From NCBI RefSeq assembly GCF_905397275.1, contig NZ_CAJPUY010000035.1:1-46462 (forward strand): DNA of 46,462 nucleotides, read 5' to 3'. Source of the stretch: Cupriavidus yeoncheonensis. Its GTDB lineage: Bacteria; Pseudomonadota; Gammaproteobacteria; Burkholderiales; Burkholderiaceae. Below are positions 16,560-24,544 of the stretch, one piece after another. The notes beneath the pieces are model-generated. The model saw only the letters and a list, made by a program, of their open reading frames with translations. It did no database searches and was not told the DNA's origin. Within the stretch, counting starts at the first letter, position 1. Each line of letters opens with the position of its first letter. The position numbers and the translations under genes are program-made.

Positions 16560-17204
16560 GTGCGATCCGCGACCTTGCTTGCGGCCCTCACGCTTGCGGC
16601 GGCCGGCGTCCGCGCGCAGGAGCCGCCCCCGCCTGCACCCGACGCCGCCGCGCAGCCTGCCGGCGCACCGTGGACTTTCTCGGCAACGGGCTACTGGAAC
16701 ATGCCGCGCGAGAGCGGCGACTATCTCAGCGGGATCTTCATCGCGGAGAAATCGCAACTCCACCTTGAGGCGAGAGCCAACTACGAGGCGAAGCACTCGC
16801 AGTCGGCATTCCTCGGCTGGTCATTCTCGGGGGGCGAAACCGTCCAGTTCAAGGCGACGCCTATCGTCGGATTCGTGTGGGGCTCGACCCACGGCGTGAT
16901 CGGCGGACTGGAGGCCAGCGTGGCCTACAAAAAGCTCGATTACTACATCGAAGCCGAATACCTGGATCCAAACGGCGCGGAGCCGGGATATCTCTATGCC
17001 TGGAGCGAGCTTGGCTACCGCCCCATCGAATGGCTGAGACTGGGCCTCGTCGCCCAGCGTACGCGGATCTACGGGGGGGACCGCGATCTTCAGCGAGGCG
17101 GCTTTTTCCAGGTCACCGTGCGCAAGGTCACCGCAGGCTTCTACTGGTTCAACCCTGGCTCGCACGAGCAGGTCGCGATCCTTTCGCTGGGTGTCAGCTT
17201 CTAG
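16560..17204 (+). CDS. Exported outer-membrane-type protein
   Basis: A protein of about 214 residues with a short signal peptide (SATLLAALTLAAAGVRAQ), a Pro/Ala-rich linker and then barrel-like strands ending in ILSLGVSF, a C-terminal Phe signature. Repeating aromatic strands such as YKKLDYYIEAEYLD and VTAGFYWFNPG support an outer-membrane location. The start is uncertain. GTG at 16560 gives the cleanest signal peptide; GTG at 16551 or TTG at 16542 would overlap the previous gene. Tight spacing with the VIT-like gene suggests one transcript. No specific family is recognised. Confidence 0.65.
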   Translation: MRSATLLAALTLAAAGVRAQEPPPPAPDAAAQPAGAPWTFSATGYWNMPRESGDYLSGIFIAEKSQLHLEARANYEAKHSQSAFLGWSFSGGETVQFKATPIVGFVWGSTHGVIGGLEASVAYKKLDYYIEAEYLDPNGAEPGYLYAWSELGYRPIEWLRLGLVAQRTRIYGGDRDLQRGGFFQVTVRKVTAGFYWFNPGSHEQVAILSLGVSF

Positions 17205-17350
17205 GGTCACTTGCCTGCGTTATCCTTCCTCACTATCCCCCCTTCCGCAAGCAGACAGAACCGGCGCATCTGCTGTCCGCTGCGCGGCAGGCATTTCCTG
17301 AGCCCGGGCGATAGCATGTCGAGCACGCCGCCCTGAGGAGGAGTGTGAGC

Positions 17351-17905
17351 ATGGCAAATCCTCATACGCTGGCCGGATCCCTTGCATCCGGCACCTGGCG
17401 CTTCCGGGCCGGCATCGGCGTTCTGGTCCTGGCGTACGCGGCATGGCTGGCGGTTCCGCTGGCGGCCTCGGCTGGTGCCTCCCCCACGCAGATTGCCACG
17501 CTGACCGGCGCCATCGTGGTTGGCAACAAGATCATGCTGCTGGTCAGCGTCGCCGTGATGGGCAAGCCGGGATTCATGCGGGTGAAAGGAGTACTGCTCC
17601 GGCACCTGAGGCGCGCCGCTTCCGTCGACACCGTCGGGCCGGTTCGCCATGTGGTCGGTCTCGCGATGTTCTGCCTGCCGCTGCTCTCGGCGATGCTGGA
17701 GCCTTACGTGGACGCGATCTGGCCAGACTTCCGACCGAAGCGCTGGGAAGCGCAACTGCTGGGCGACGCGATGCTGATCGCCAGCATCTTCGTGCTCGGC
17801 GGCGAATTCTGGAACAAGCTGCGGGCGCTGTTCATCCGCACCGCACGCGTGGTGGACGACGGCGAGCCGGGTGGTGGGGTCCGAGGCGCGCAAGCGCCTG
17901 ACTGA
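17351..17905 (+). CDS. Membrane protein with transporter-suffix-like domain
   Basis: A 184-residue protein with three to four hydrophobic helices. The first part, WRFRAGIGVLVLAYAAWLAVPL through VAVMGKPGF, resembles the small transporter-suffix domain found alone or at the end of bacterial transporters. The C-terminal half has two more hydrophobic stretches and a positively charged tail. The ATG at 17351 is well placed after GAGGAGGA; a GTG six bases earlier is the alternative. The function is unknown. Confidence 0.65.
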   Translation: MANPHTLAGSLASGTWRFRAGIGVLVLAYAAWLAVPLAASAGASPTQIATLTGAIVVGNKIMLLVSVAVMGKPGFMRVKGVLLRHLRRAASVDTVGPVRHVVGLAMFCLPLLSAMLEPYVDAIWPDFRPKRWEAQLLGDAMLIASIFVLGGEFWNKLRALFIRTARVVDDGEPGGGVRGAQAPD

Positions 17906-18014
17906 ACGGCACCCGACCGCGTCGGTGACGAACATTGCCTGGCCCGGCAGGCACGGCAGCCGTCTTTCATCTGCGTTATCACAGATATAGAAAACGTTCA
18001 GGAGGGGATCGTTT

Positions 18015-18043
18015 TTGACGAATCTCCGGGCAATACCTAAGAT
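18015..18043 (+). promoter_or_regulatory. Sigma-70-like promoter for the protease operon
   Basis: TTGACG (18015-18020) and TAAGAT (18038-18043) are 17 bp apart, close to the sigma-70 consensus. They lie about 105 bp upstream of the S53 peptidase start. Confidence 0.5.
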
Positions 18044-18112
18044 CGTTTGAGCCTGCCGGTGAGGCGGGAGGCAAGATCCGGAAGTCACGCAACGCACGAC
18101 CGCCCGCAGGTA

Positions 18113-18126
18113 AGGGTCTAGACCCT
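18113..18126. promoter_or_regulatory. 14-bp perfect palindrome in the S53 leader
   Basis: AGGGTCTAGACCCT is a perfect palindrome 22 bp before the S53 start codon and about 65 bp downstream of the likely transcription start. It is a candidate operator. Confidence 0.4.
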
Positions 18127-18148
18127 AGGGCCAGCGTCGGAGGAGAAC

Positions 18149-19810
18149 ATGGCGGACACCCATGTACAGCTTGCTGGCAGTCGCAGGCCGCTGCCGCACA
18201 ACGCCATCCGGGTTCGCGACGTGGACCCGCACGCGACCGTCGAAGTCACCGTCACGCTCAAAGGGCCGGCACTCCCAGCACCGGGGCAGATGCCCGACAA
18301 GGCGTTGTCGCGGGAAGAGATCGCGCAGCGCTTCGGCGTGCCGGCGGAAACGGTCCGCAAGGTAGGGGATGTGCTGCGCGCCTATGGGCTCCAGGTCGTC
18401 GAGGTGAAGCAGGGTGGACGCAGCATCCGGGTAAGCGGACCGGCGTCGGCGATGATCGCAGCGTTCAGGCCCGAACTCGGCATCTACCACATTCCCGGAC
18501 AGGGCCAGGTCCGCGCGCGCCACGGCGTGCTGATGGTGCCGGGCGAGATCGCCGATGTCGTGGAGGGCGTGTTCGGGCTGGACCAGCGCCGCATGGCGCA
18601 GCGTCATGCGCAGGCGGCGGCGCTGGCAGCGGCGCAGGCCCTTGCCCCGCTGACCCCGGCAGACCTCGTGAAGCGATACCGCTTCCCTGCTGGCGACGGG
18701 GCCGGCAGGACGGTCGCCATCGCCGAGTTCGGCCAGAACATCGGCAACGGGCATGTGCTGCCGCCCGCCTACCTTCCCTCGGACGTCGCCGCGTTCTGCA
18801 AGCGGCAGGGATTGCCGCTGCCCGCGGTGAGGATCGAAAGCGTCGGCCTGTCGCCGCTCAGCGAACAGCAGTTCAGGGCCGAGATCCAGGAACTCCCCAA
18901 GGACCTGCAGGATCTGCTCTTCATGCAGACCGCCGAGACCATGATGGACATCCAGATCGTCGCCGGGCTCTGCCCGAAGGCGGATATCGGCGTGTATTTC
19001 GCGACGTGGGGCGAGAGCGGCTGGATCAACCTGCTCGACGAGGTGACGTCGGGAAGCGGGCCGGTGCCAGTGGCGCTGTCCGTCAGCTACGGGCTCGCCG
19101 AAGAGGCGGCGGACTGGAGCCATGGCGCGATGGCATCCATCAACCAGCGGCTCCAGATCGCGGCGATGCAGGGCATGACCGTGTGCGTATCGTCGGGCGA
19201 CGACGGCAGCGGCTGCAACCAGCCGGGCAAGCGCTGCCACGTCGTGTTCCCGACCTCGAGTCCCTACGTGTTGAGCGTCGGCGGCACCATGCTGGTGGCG
19301 CAGGCGGACGGAAAGACCCAGGAAGTGGCATGGTGGGAAGCGCCGGGCGAGCGTACGCAACAGGGCGGCGGGTCGACCGGCGGTGGCGTGAGCGTCCTGA
19401 ATTCCAGGCCGCCCTGGCAGACCGTCTCGGTTGCGTCGCTCAATCCCGGCGCGACAGACGGACGCGTGGTGCCCGATGTGGCAGCGCTGGCCGGGCCGCC
19501 ACTCTATGACCTGCTGCTCGACGGCCAGCCATTTCCGGACGGCGGCACCAGCGCCGCCGCGCCGTTGTGGGCCGCGCTGGTGGCGCGCATCGACGCGGCG
19601 TTGCCGGCCGCCAAGCGGCAGCGCTTCCTGGCACCGCTGCTCTACAAGGGCGACGTGGGACGCGCGGGCTTCAGCGACATCGTGTCGGGCCAGAACACCT
19701 CGCGCCCCAGTCCCGGCAAGGGCTATACGGCCGGCGCGGGCTTCGACGCAGTCAGCGGCTGGGGCGTGCCCGACGGCCAGGGACTGCTCGCAGCCCTGGC
19801 CGCCGTCTGA
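18149..19810 (+). CDS. S53 family peptidase (sedolisin/kumamolisin type) with pro-domain
   Basis: A 553-residue serine-carboxyl endopeptidase of the acid-active sedolisin family. The pro-kumamolisin activation domain covers about 1-150. The catalytic set is Glu263 and Asp267 (ETMMD), oxyanion Asp351 (SSGDDGSG) and nucleophile Ser468 (GGTSAAAPLW). The C-terminal calcium site (DIVSGQN...GFDAVSGWGVP) is intact. No signal peptide is visible at the N-terminus, although the family is usually secreted. GAGGAGAA precedes the ATG. A serine carboxypeptidase follows after 40 bp, so an endo- and an exopeptidase appear to be made together. Confidence 0.93.
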   Translation: MADTHVQLAGSRRPLPHNAIRVRDVDPHATVEVTVTLKGPALPAPGQMPDKALSREEIAQRFGVPAETVRKVGDVLRAYGLQVVEVKQGGRSIRVSGPASAMIAAFRPELGIYHIPGQGQVRARHGVLMVPGEIADVVEGVFGLDQRRMAQRHAQAAALAAAQALAPLTPADLVKRYRFPAGDGAGRTVAIAEFGQNIGNGHVLPPAYLPSDVAAFCKRQGLPLPAVRIESVGLSPLSEQQFRAEIQELPKDLQDLLFMQTAETMMDIQIVAGLCPKADIGVYFATWGESGWINLLDEVTSGSGPVPVALSVSYGLAEEAADWSHGAMASINQRLQIAAMQGMTVCVSSGDDGSGCNQPGKRCHVVFPTSSPYVLSVGGTMLVAQADGKTQEVAWWEAPGERTQQGGGSTGGGVSVLNSRPPWQTVSVASLNPGATDGRVVPDVAALAGPPLYDLLLDGQPFPDGGTSAAAPLWAALVARIDAALPAAKRQRFLAPLLYKGDVGRAGFSDIVSGQNTSRPSPGKGYTAGAGFDAVSGWGVPDGQGLLAALAAV

Positions 19811-19850
19811 GGCCGGCGCGATTGCTACTTCGAACACGGAGACCAATGCA

Positions 19851-21461
19851 ATGAGTCCGACGACCAGAAAGGAAGTCCCGCCCGATGAACCGCTCGTCGA
19901 TACCACGCCATACGGGTATGGCCCGGACGATTCGGTCACCGACGTCACGGAGACAGCGGCCACCACGCAGCACACGCTGAAGCTCAATGGCAAGTCGCTC
20001 GACTACACGGCGCGCGCCGGGCATCTGGTGACCACCGACCCGTACAGCGCGATGCCGGCCGCCAAGCTGTTCTATGTCGCCTTCACGCTCAATGGCGCGA
20101 CCGCCGCCGCGCGTCCGGTGACGTTCTTCTACAACGGCGGCCCCGGATCGTCGTCGGTCTTCCTGCTGCTCGGCTCCTTCGGACCGCGCCGGATCAGGAC
20201 CAGCATGCCCGGCTTCACGCCGCCCGCGCCGTATGGGCTGGAAGACAACGGGGACTGCCTGCTCGACCACACCGACCTCGTCTTCATCAACCCCGTCGGA
20301 ACGGGGTATTCCGCCGCGATTGCGCCGGGCACCAACAAGGACTTCTGGGGCGTGGACGAGGATGCCGGCTGCATCAGGCAGTTCATCAAGCGCTATCTGA
20401 CCGTGTTCAACCGCTGGAATTCGCCGAAGTACCTGTTCGGGGAGTCCTACGGAACGCCGCGTACCTGCGTGCTGACCTGGCTGCTGCACGAGGATGGCGT
20501 GGACCTGAACGGCATCGTGCTGCAGTCGTCGATCCTCGACTATTCGCAGGCGGGCAATGCCGTCGGGCTGCTTCCCACGCTCGCGGCCGACGCGTGGTTC
20601 CACAAGAAGGTCACGCTGTCGCCGGTGCCCGCCAAGCTGCCGGCGTTCATGGATGACGTGGAGGCGTTCGCCGTCGATGCCTACATCGACGCGCTATCCG
20701 GCTTCCCGAAGGCCGACCCGAAGTCGCTGAAGTACCTGAGCGCCATTCTCGGCATTCCGCCGGAGGTCCTCCGGTACTGGAAGCTGGACCCGTCGACGGC
20801 GAGCGGCTCGGTATTCCTGACCAGCCTGCTGCTGGACGAGGGCCTTGCCGTGGGCGCCTACGACGGACGCGTGACGGCACAGGACACGGGCATCGCCGAA
20901 TACATCGCCCCGAACTCCGGCGGCAACGATCCCACCATGACCGCCGTCGGCGGCGTCTATACGGCGATGTGGAACGTGTATCTCAACGAGGAGCTGCAGT
21001 TCACGTCGACCTCGCCGTTCATGGACCTGAACGACCAGGCCTTCCTCAACTGGAACTTCGGCCATGTCGACCCGACCGGCGCGCAACGCGGCGGCGTCGA
21101 AGACCTCTACACGGCCGGCGATCTCGCTGCGGCGATGGCGCTGAATCCATACCTGAGGGTGTTCTCGGCCAATGGCTACTACGACGCCGTGACCCCGTTC
21201 TTCCAGACCATCCTCAATTTCCAGAACATGCCCGCCGCGCACGCGGGCGTCGCGACCACGCTGACCGTCAGGAACTATCCGTCCGGCCACATGATTTACC
21301 TCGACAATGACTCTCGCACGGCGATGAAGGCCGACCTGTCGGGCTTCTATGCGGGCTCCGATCGGCATATCGAGGCGATCCAGGCCGCGCTGCCGGCGCG
21401 GGAGCCGCAGGAGATGTATGCGGCGCGGTATCGGAGGCGGTTGAGCCGGACGCCATATTGA
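19851..21461 (+). CDS. S10 family serine carboxypeptidase
   Basis: A 536-residue alpha/beta-fold carboxypeptidase that removes C-terminal residues from peptides. Family motifs are FFYNGGPGSSS (93-102), DLVFINPVGTGYS (142-154) and GESYG with nucleophile Ser199. The likely Asp is in NGYYDAVTPF (near 445) and the His in YPSGHMIYLD (near 479). The N-terminus is polar, with no signal peptide. The ATG at 19851 follows CACGGAGACC. A strong hairpin terminator follows the stop. S10 and S53 enzymes both favour acid pH, which fits joint peptide breakdown. Confidence 0.92.
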   Translation: MSPTTRKEVPPDEPLVDTTPYGYGPDDSVTDVTETAATTQHTLKLNGKSLDYTARAGHLVTTDPYSAMPAAKLFYVAFTLNGATAAARPVTFFYNGGPGSSSVFLLLGSFGPRRIRTSMPGFTPPAPYGLEDNGDCLLDHTDLVFINPVGTGYSAAIAPGTNKDFWGVDEDAGCIRQFIKRYLTVFNRWNSPKYLFGESYGTPRTCVLTWLLHEDGVDLNGIVLQSSILDYSQAGNAVGLLPTLAADAWFHKKVTLSPVPAKLPAFMDDVEAFAVDAYIDALSGFPKADPKSLKYLSAILGIPPEVLRYWKLDPSTASGSVFLTSLLLDEGLAVGAYDGRVTAQDTGIAEYIAPNSGGNDPTMTAVGGVYTAMWNVYLNEELQFTSTSPFMDLNDQAFLNWNFGHVDPTGAQRGGVEDLYTAGDLAAAMALNPYLRVFSANGYYDAVTPFFQTILNFQNMPAAHAGVATTLTVRNYPSGHMIYLDNDSRTAMKADLSGFYAGSDRHIEAIQAALPAREPQEMYAARYRRRLSRTPY

Positions 21462-21491
21462 ACGCGCGCGGCGGCGGCGAGATCGATGAAA

Positions 21492-21515
21492 CAGGGCGGG
21501 CCTCGGCCCGCCCTG
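21492..21515. terminator. GC-rich hairpin terminator between convergent genes
   Basis: CAGGGCGGGCC and GGCCCGCCCTG pair perfectly over a 2-base centre, 30 bp after the S10 stop, with CTCTT following. It sits between the convergent S10 gene and the small exported protein, so it may serve both directions. Confidence 0.75.
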
Positions 21516-21540
21516 CTCTTCCCCGCGCGTCGATGGCGGC

Positions 21541-21765
21541 TCAGCTGTGCGCGCCGTCGGTGAACGGATCACGCCGATCCGTGACGCTCCTCGCACCCTC
21601 CGAGTAGACGTCAAACTTGCCTGCCTTGGCCCCATCGGTGTACGGGTCGCGCGGCCCGTTGACATGCGTCTTGCCGCCGGCGGAATCGACCGGCAGGTTG
21701 CTTGCATGGGCCAGGGCCCCGAACGAAGTCAATGCAGCGAGAACAACAGTGGACAGGATTTTCAC
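21541..21765 (-). CDS. Small exported protein with DPYTDGA-type repeats
   Basis: A 74-residue protein. A signal peptide (MKILSTVVLAALTSFGALAHA) is followed by about 50 mature residues. Three related heptapeptides occur: DPYTDGA (40-46), DVYSEGA (52-58) and DPFTDGA (66-72). The acidic and Tyr/Phe-rich pattern hints at metal or surface binding, but no function is known to me. It lies downstream of the anti-sigma gene and has its own likely ECF promoter at 21895-21921, leaving a leader of about 125 bases. Confidence 0.75.
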   Translation of the reverse strand: MKILSTVVLAALTSFGALAHASNLPVDSAGGKTHVNGPRDPYTDGAKAGKFDVYSEGARSVTDRRDPFTDGAHS

Positions 21766-21894
21766 GACAGTCTCCTAATGAAACAGGGATGGCTTCCATT
21801 CGCGTCGCCGTCAGGGCTTCGCACTGTATCTGCATGGCGGGCCCGTTTCCAGGAGGCTGGTGCCCCTTCCCTTCGGGTTCGTCATACACCAGTC

Positions 21895-21921
21895 CAACTG
21901 CACCGGCACGCTGTTTATTCC
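21895..21921 (-). promoter_or_regulatory. ECF-type promoter for the small exported protein
   Basis: On the minus strand GGAATAAA (21921-21914), 13 bases, then CAGTTG (21900-21895). The -35 is identical to those before the sigma gene and the metallophosphoesterase, and the spacing is the same. Confidence 0.65.
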
Positions 21922-21925
21922 CTGT

Positions 21926-22594
21926 TCAGTTGCCCAGTTCCGTCCGGATGGCCTGCGCGAACGCATTCACATGAACCGGCTCCGCGTCGCTGATCGCCCA
22001 GAAGTCCATGCCCTTCTGGTGCCAATGGACGATCGAGTAGCCGTCGGATGAATCGGCCACCGGGGTGGAAACGCCGCTCGCCGCCGGAATGACATAGAGA
22101 TCGATCGGGTGCTGCTGGTAGCGGTAGATCAGCACCGCCACCATGCGATGGTCGACGTAGTCAACGCGGCCGCCAGCCAGCGGGAAGTCCCCTGCGGGCA
22201 AGCGGATGACCGGCGGCGCGTAGTCGAGCCGCCCGTTGAACCAGGGCTTCACCGTGTGCTGGTCGGTTGACAGCACGTCCATGGAGTGTTGCGACAGCAG
22301 CGCGCGGACGTGGCTCGTCACGAGTTCCTGCCCCATCCTGCCGGTTTGCCGCGCGGGTACCAGCGAGAGCATGGCAACTACCACTGCGGAAGCGGCGACC
22401 CCGGCAAGACCGCCGCCTGCCAACGCCAACGCAGGATTCATGGAGCGCAGGCGCCATGTCAGCCACGGCAAACGGCGCGATTTGCGCGGCAGGCCGGCCT
22501 CCACGCGTGCGCGCAGGTACGACGGCGCACGGTAGTGAAGCGAGCCATCGCGCAGCAGATCGTTCAGCGAAGTCATCGCCTTGTCATCGTCCAT
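21926..22594 (-). CDS. Transmembrane anti-sigma factor
   Basis: A 222-residue membrane protein encoded directly after the ECF sigma gene and overlapping it by 11 bp. The cytoplasmic part (about 1-60) should hold the sigma. One transmembrane helix follows (ALALAGGGLAGVAASAVVVAMLSLV, about 60-84). The remaining C-terminal periplasmic domain is typical of anti-sigma proteins that sense the envelope, with LVTSHVRALLSQHSMDVLSTDQHTVKPWFNGRLDYAPPV and a late HWHQKGMDFWAISD. No HxxxCxxC zinc motif is present. The ATG at 22594 has a GGGAG site; a longer frame exists but lacks one. Confidence 0.88.
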   Translation of the reverse strand: MDDDKAMTSLNDLLRDGSLHYRAPSYLRARVEAGLPRKSRRLPWLTWRLRSMNPALALAGGGLAGVAASAVVVAMLSLVPARQTGRMGQELVTSHVRALLSQHSMDVLSTDQHTVKPWFNGRLDYAPPVIRLPAGDFPLAGGRVDYVDHRMVAVLIYRYQQHPIDLYVIPAASGVSTPVADSSDGYSIVHWHQKGMDFWAISDAEPVHVNAFAQAIRTELGN

Positions 22595-23198
22595 GATTGG
22601 CTCCCATCGAACGGCCCGGTACGGGCATTGGGGCAAGCGGGGTGCGGCTGCCCTGGCCTTGCGTCTGCGCGGCCCGGACTGCGGTGCAGAGGAGATGGCG
22701 GCCGCGCGCCAGCCGCGACATCACGGTGCCGATCGGAATGCCGGCGACGCTGGCGATGTCGCGGTAGCTCATGTCTTCCAGTTCGCGCAGCACGAGCACC
22801 TCGCGATATTCGACCGGGAGTTGCTCGAGCGCACGGTGCACCAGCTTCGCGTCGTCGCGGCGTACCGCCAGCGTTTCGGGATCGCTGCCGATATCGTCCA
22901 CCCATCCGGGCAGCCGCTCGCCGCCGTGGAGGACTTCGTCGAATGGCGTGCCGTCGGCGGCGTCGGAGCGCCGGCGCCATTCGCTGAACCACGTGTTCCT
23001 GACGATGGCAAGCAGCCACGCGCGCGCGTTGCCCCCACGAAAGGTGTTGAAGAAGCGAAAAGCGCGCAAGTAGGCTTCCTGCACGATATCGTCCGCGTCG
23101 TTTGCGCTGCCGCTCAGCCAACGTGCCAGGTTGTAGGCAGCGTCGAGATGCGGCAGCGTTACCTCAGCGAAACGGCTGGACTCGTCACTAGCGTTCAC
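22584..23198 (-). CDS. ECF RNA polymerase sigma factor
   Basis: A 204-residue ECF sigma factor. Region 2 (about 14-80) contains LDAAYNLARWLSGSANDADDIVQEAYLRAFRFF and the RNTWFSEWRRR segment. Region 4 (about 118-175) contains LEQLPVEYREVLVLRELEDMSYRDIASVAGIPIGTVMSRLARGR. The start is a GTG at 23198 after GAGGAGGG. A GGAATAAA-N13-CGGTAG promoter lies 27 bp upstream, and the same motif precedes three other transcription units nearby, so the sigma probably drives its own operon and those genes. Confidence 0.93.
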   Translation of the reverse strand: MNASDESSRFAEVTLPHLDAAYNLARWLSGSANDADDIVQEAYLRAFRFFNTFRGGNARAWLLAIVRNTWFSEWRRRSDAADGTPFDEVLHGGERLPGWVDDIGSDPETLAVRRDDAKLVHRALEQLPVEYREVLVLRELEDMSYRDIASVAGIPIGTVMSRLARGRHLLCTAVRAAQTQGQGSRTPLAPMPVPGRSMGANHGR

Positions 23199-23225
23199 GG
23201 TGCCCTCCTCTGTCTTGCACCTGTC

Positions 23226-23252
23226 CTACCGTCGGCCGCGGCGATTTATTCC
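23226..23252 (-). promoter_or_regulatory. ECF-type autoregulatory promoter of the sigma operon
   Basis: On the minus strand GGAATAAA (23252-23245), 13 bases, then CGGTAG (23231-23226), just upstream of the sigma GTG start. Confidence 0.7.
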
Positions 23253-23255
23253 GGA

Positions 23256-23777
23256 CTACGAGTCGTTGAGGAAGTCCGGAAAGACCTGCGTGAGCACCAG
23301 CAGGCCCTCGGGATTGAAGTAGAAGTGCATGGTCGAGTACTGCACGCCGTCCGCCGCGAAGCGATAACTCCAGACCTTGCGCCGCATGAGCGGGAAATAG
23401 GTGCTTTCCGCGGGCTTTCCGAAGTGGACCTGCACGTCCTGCATGGTCCACTCGCCGATCCTGGCCATGCCGAACTCTTCAGCGGTCAGCACCTGCCTGA
23501 CACTAACGACGCGCCCGTCCGGGTCGATCTGGGCGGCCCACCTGGCTTCGCCCGGCGCGGAATAGAGCCAGCGGCGGGAACCATCCGCAAGCCGATAGAC
23601 CTCGCGCGGCGCGCCCAGCGTGGCTTGCAGCTCCGCCTCGCTGGCGCCCGGCGGCACGGATTGCCACGCGGGACTTGCGCAGGCGACCGCCAGGGCCGAG
23701 GCCGCCAGCGCCGGCAGCAGCCTCGCCTGCCGGATACGGAGCGCCAGGCCGCGCCTGTTTGAGAAGGTTGAAATCAT
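23256..23777 (-). CDS. Lipoprotein with SmpA/OmlA (BamE-like) fold
   Basis: A 173-residue predicted lipoprotein. The signal peptide ends in a lipobox (ALAVAC, Cys about 33). The mature part resembles SmpA/OmlA proteins: SEAELQATLGAPREVYRLADGSRRWLYS, then two similar halves ending in TMHFYFNPEGLLVLTQVF. BamE-like proteins support outer-membrane assembly or bind other envelope proteins; a specific role here is not known. The ATG at 23777 has a CGGAG site. The sigma gene follows after 57 bp on the same strand but has its own promoter in that gap. Confidence 0.75.
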   Translation of the reverse strand: MISTFSNRRGLALRIRQARLLPALAASALAVACASPAWQSVPPGASEAELQATLGAPREVYRLADGSRRWLYSAPGEARWAAQIDPDGRVVSVRQVLTAEEFGMARIGEWTMQDVQVHFGKPAESTYFPLMRRKVWSYRFAADGVQYSTMHFYFNPEGLLVLTQVFPDFLNDS

Positions 23778-24005
23778 GGTTGAACTCCGACAGTCATGAG
23801 GAGCGCCAGGGTGACCGTCACGGTGAAACTCGCGCGCTCCCGATCGAGGCCCGGCCAATTGCGTTGATTCGCGAACCGATGCTGCGGAACCGGACCATCC
23901 GCCACGGCTGGCCGGGCGGTGTCGACCGCAAGAGGCTGCGCAACGTTCGGGCGCCTGCGTGCTTGCGTGGCTCGCCATTGGGGCCACCAAACCCGCAGGC
24001 CCGGT

Positions 24006-24323
24006 TCACTGCGTGACGGTGGTCTGAGCCGGCCTGGCGGTCGCGGCTGTGGTGCCGGGGGCGATGGCGGCTTCCGCCCGATGTTTCGCATCCAGCTTCT
24101 GCAATGCCTGCTGCAGGTTGTCCGGATACCGCGTTTCACCGGGGGCGGCAGGGTTGTAGCCAACGGCCTCGAGTTCCTGGAGTTCTCTCAGGATGCCGGC
24201 GCGCGTGACCTGGGGCATGTCGCTCGATGCCGCAGTTTGTGCCTGGGCGAAGCCGGCGGCGAGGTAGACGGGTGACGCAATGGCGAGCACGCGATACAGC
24301 CATTTCAACGATCTGGTTTTCAT
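24006..24323 (-). CDS. DUF4148 family exported protein
   Basis: A 105-residue protein with a signal peptide (WLYRVLAIASPVYLAAGFAQA) and a DUF4148-like mature part, VTRAGILRELQELEAVGYNPAA...YPDNLQQALQKLDAK. Such small proteins are abundant in Burkholderiaceae and are probably periplasmic; their function is unknown. AAGGAG lies 7 bases before the ATG. The divergent region upstream carries ECF-like promoters on both strands. Confidence 0.82.
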   Translation of the reverse strand: MKTRSLKWLYRVLAIASPVYLAAGFAQAQTAASSDMPQVTRAGILRELQELEAVGYNPAAPGETRYPDNLQQALQKLDAKHRAEAAIAPGTTAATARPAQTTVTQ

Positions 24324-24381
24324 TTCACAACTCCTTGGGAGGCGGGCAAACGCGCCGCTGTCCTGGGCGCGCTTGCATGCA

Positions 24382-24408
24382 TAACCGGCGGTCTGCCCCG
24401 CAAATTCC
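24382..24408 (-). promoter_or_regulatory. ECF-type promoter for the DUF4148 gene
   Basis: On the minus strand GGAATTTG (24408-24401), 13 bases, then CGGTTA (24387-24382), about 60 bp upstream of the DUF4148 start. The -35 core and the spacing match the sigma promoter. Confidence 0.55.
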
Positions 24409-24444
24409 CGACGGCACGCGAACGGCGCAAGACGCTGCCGGACC

Positions 24445-24471
24445 GGAATAAAGCGGGTGCCGCGGCGGTTT
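24445..24471 (+). promoter_or_regulatory. ECF-type promoter for the metallophosphoesterase operon
   Basis: GGAATAAA (24445-24452), 13 bases, then CGGTTT (24466-24471), 74 bp before the phosphoesterase start. It matches the sigma gene's own promoter in sequence and spacing. Confidence 0.68.
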
Positions 24472-24544
24472 AGCGAATGCCCCCCAACGGAGGCCCGCCG
24501 GCTGATCGGCGGTCTATCCCATGAACCCGATCCGAGAGGACACC

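Noticed and set aside
23868..23895. Fifth ECF promoter upstream of the BamE-like lipoprotein
   Set aside because: A GGATGGTC-N14-CGGTTC match was seen, but the -35 and the spacing differ from the other four sites.
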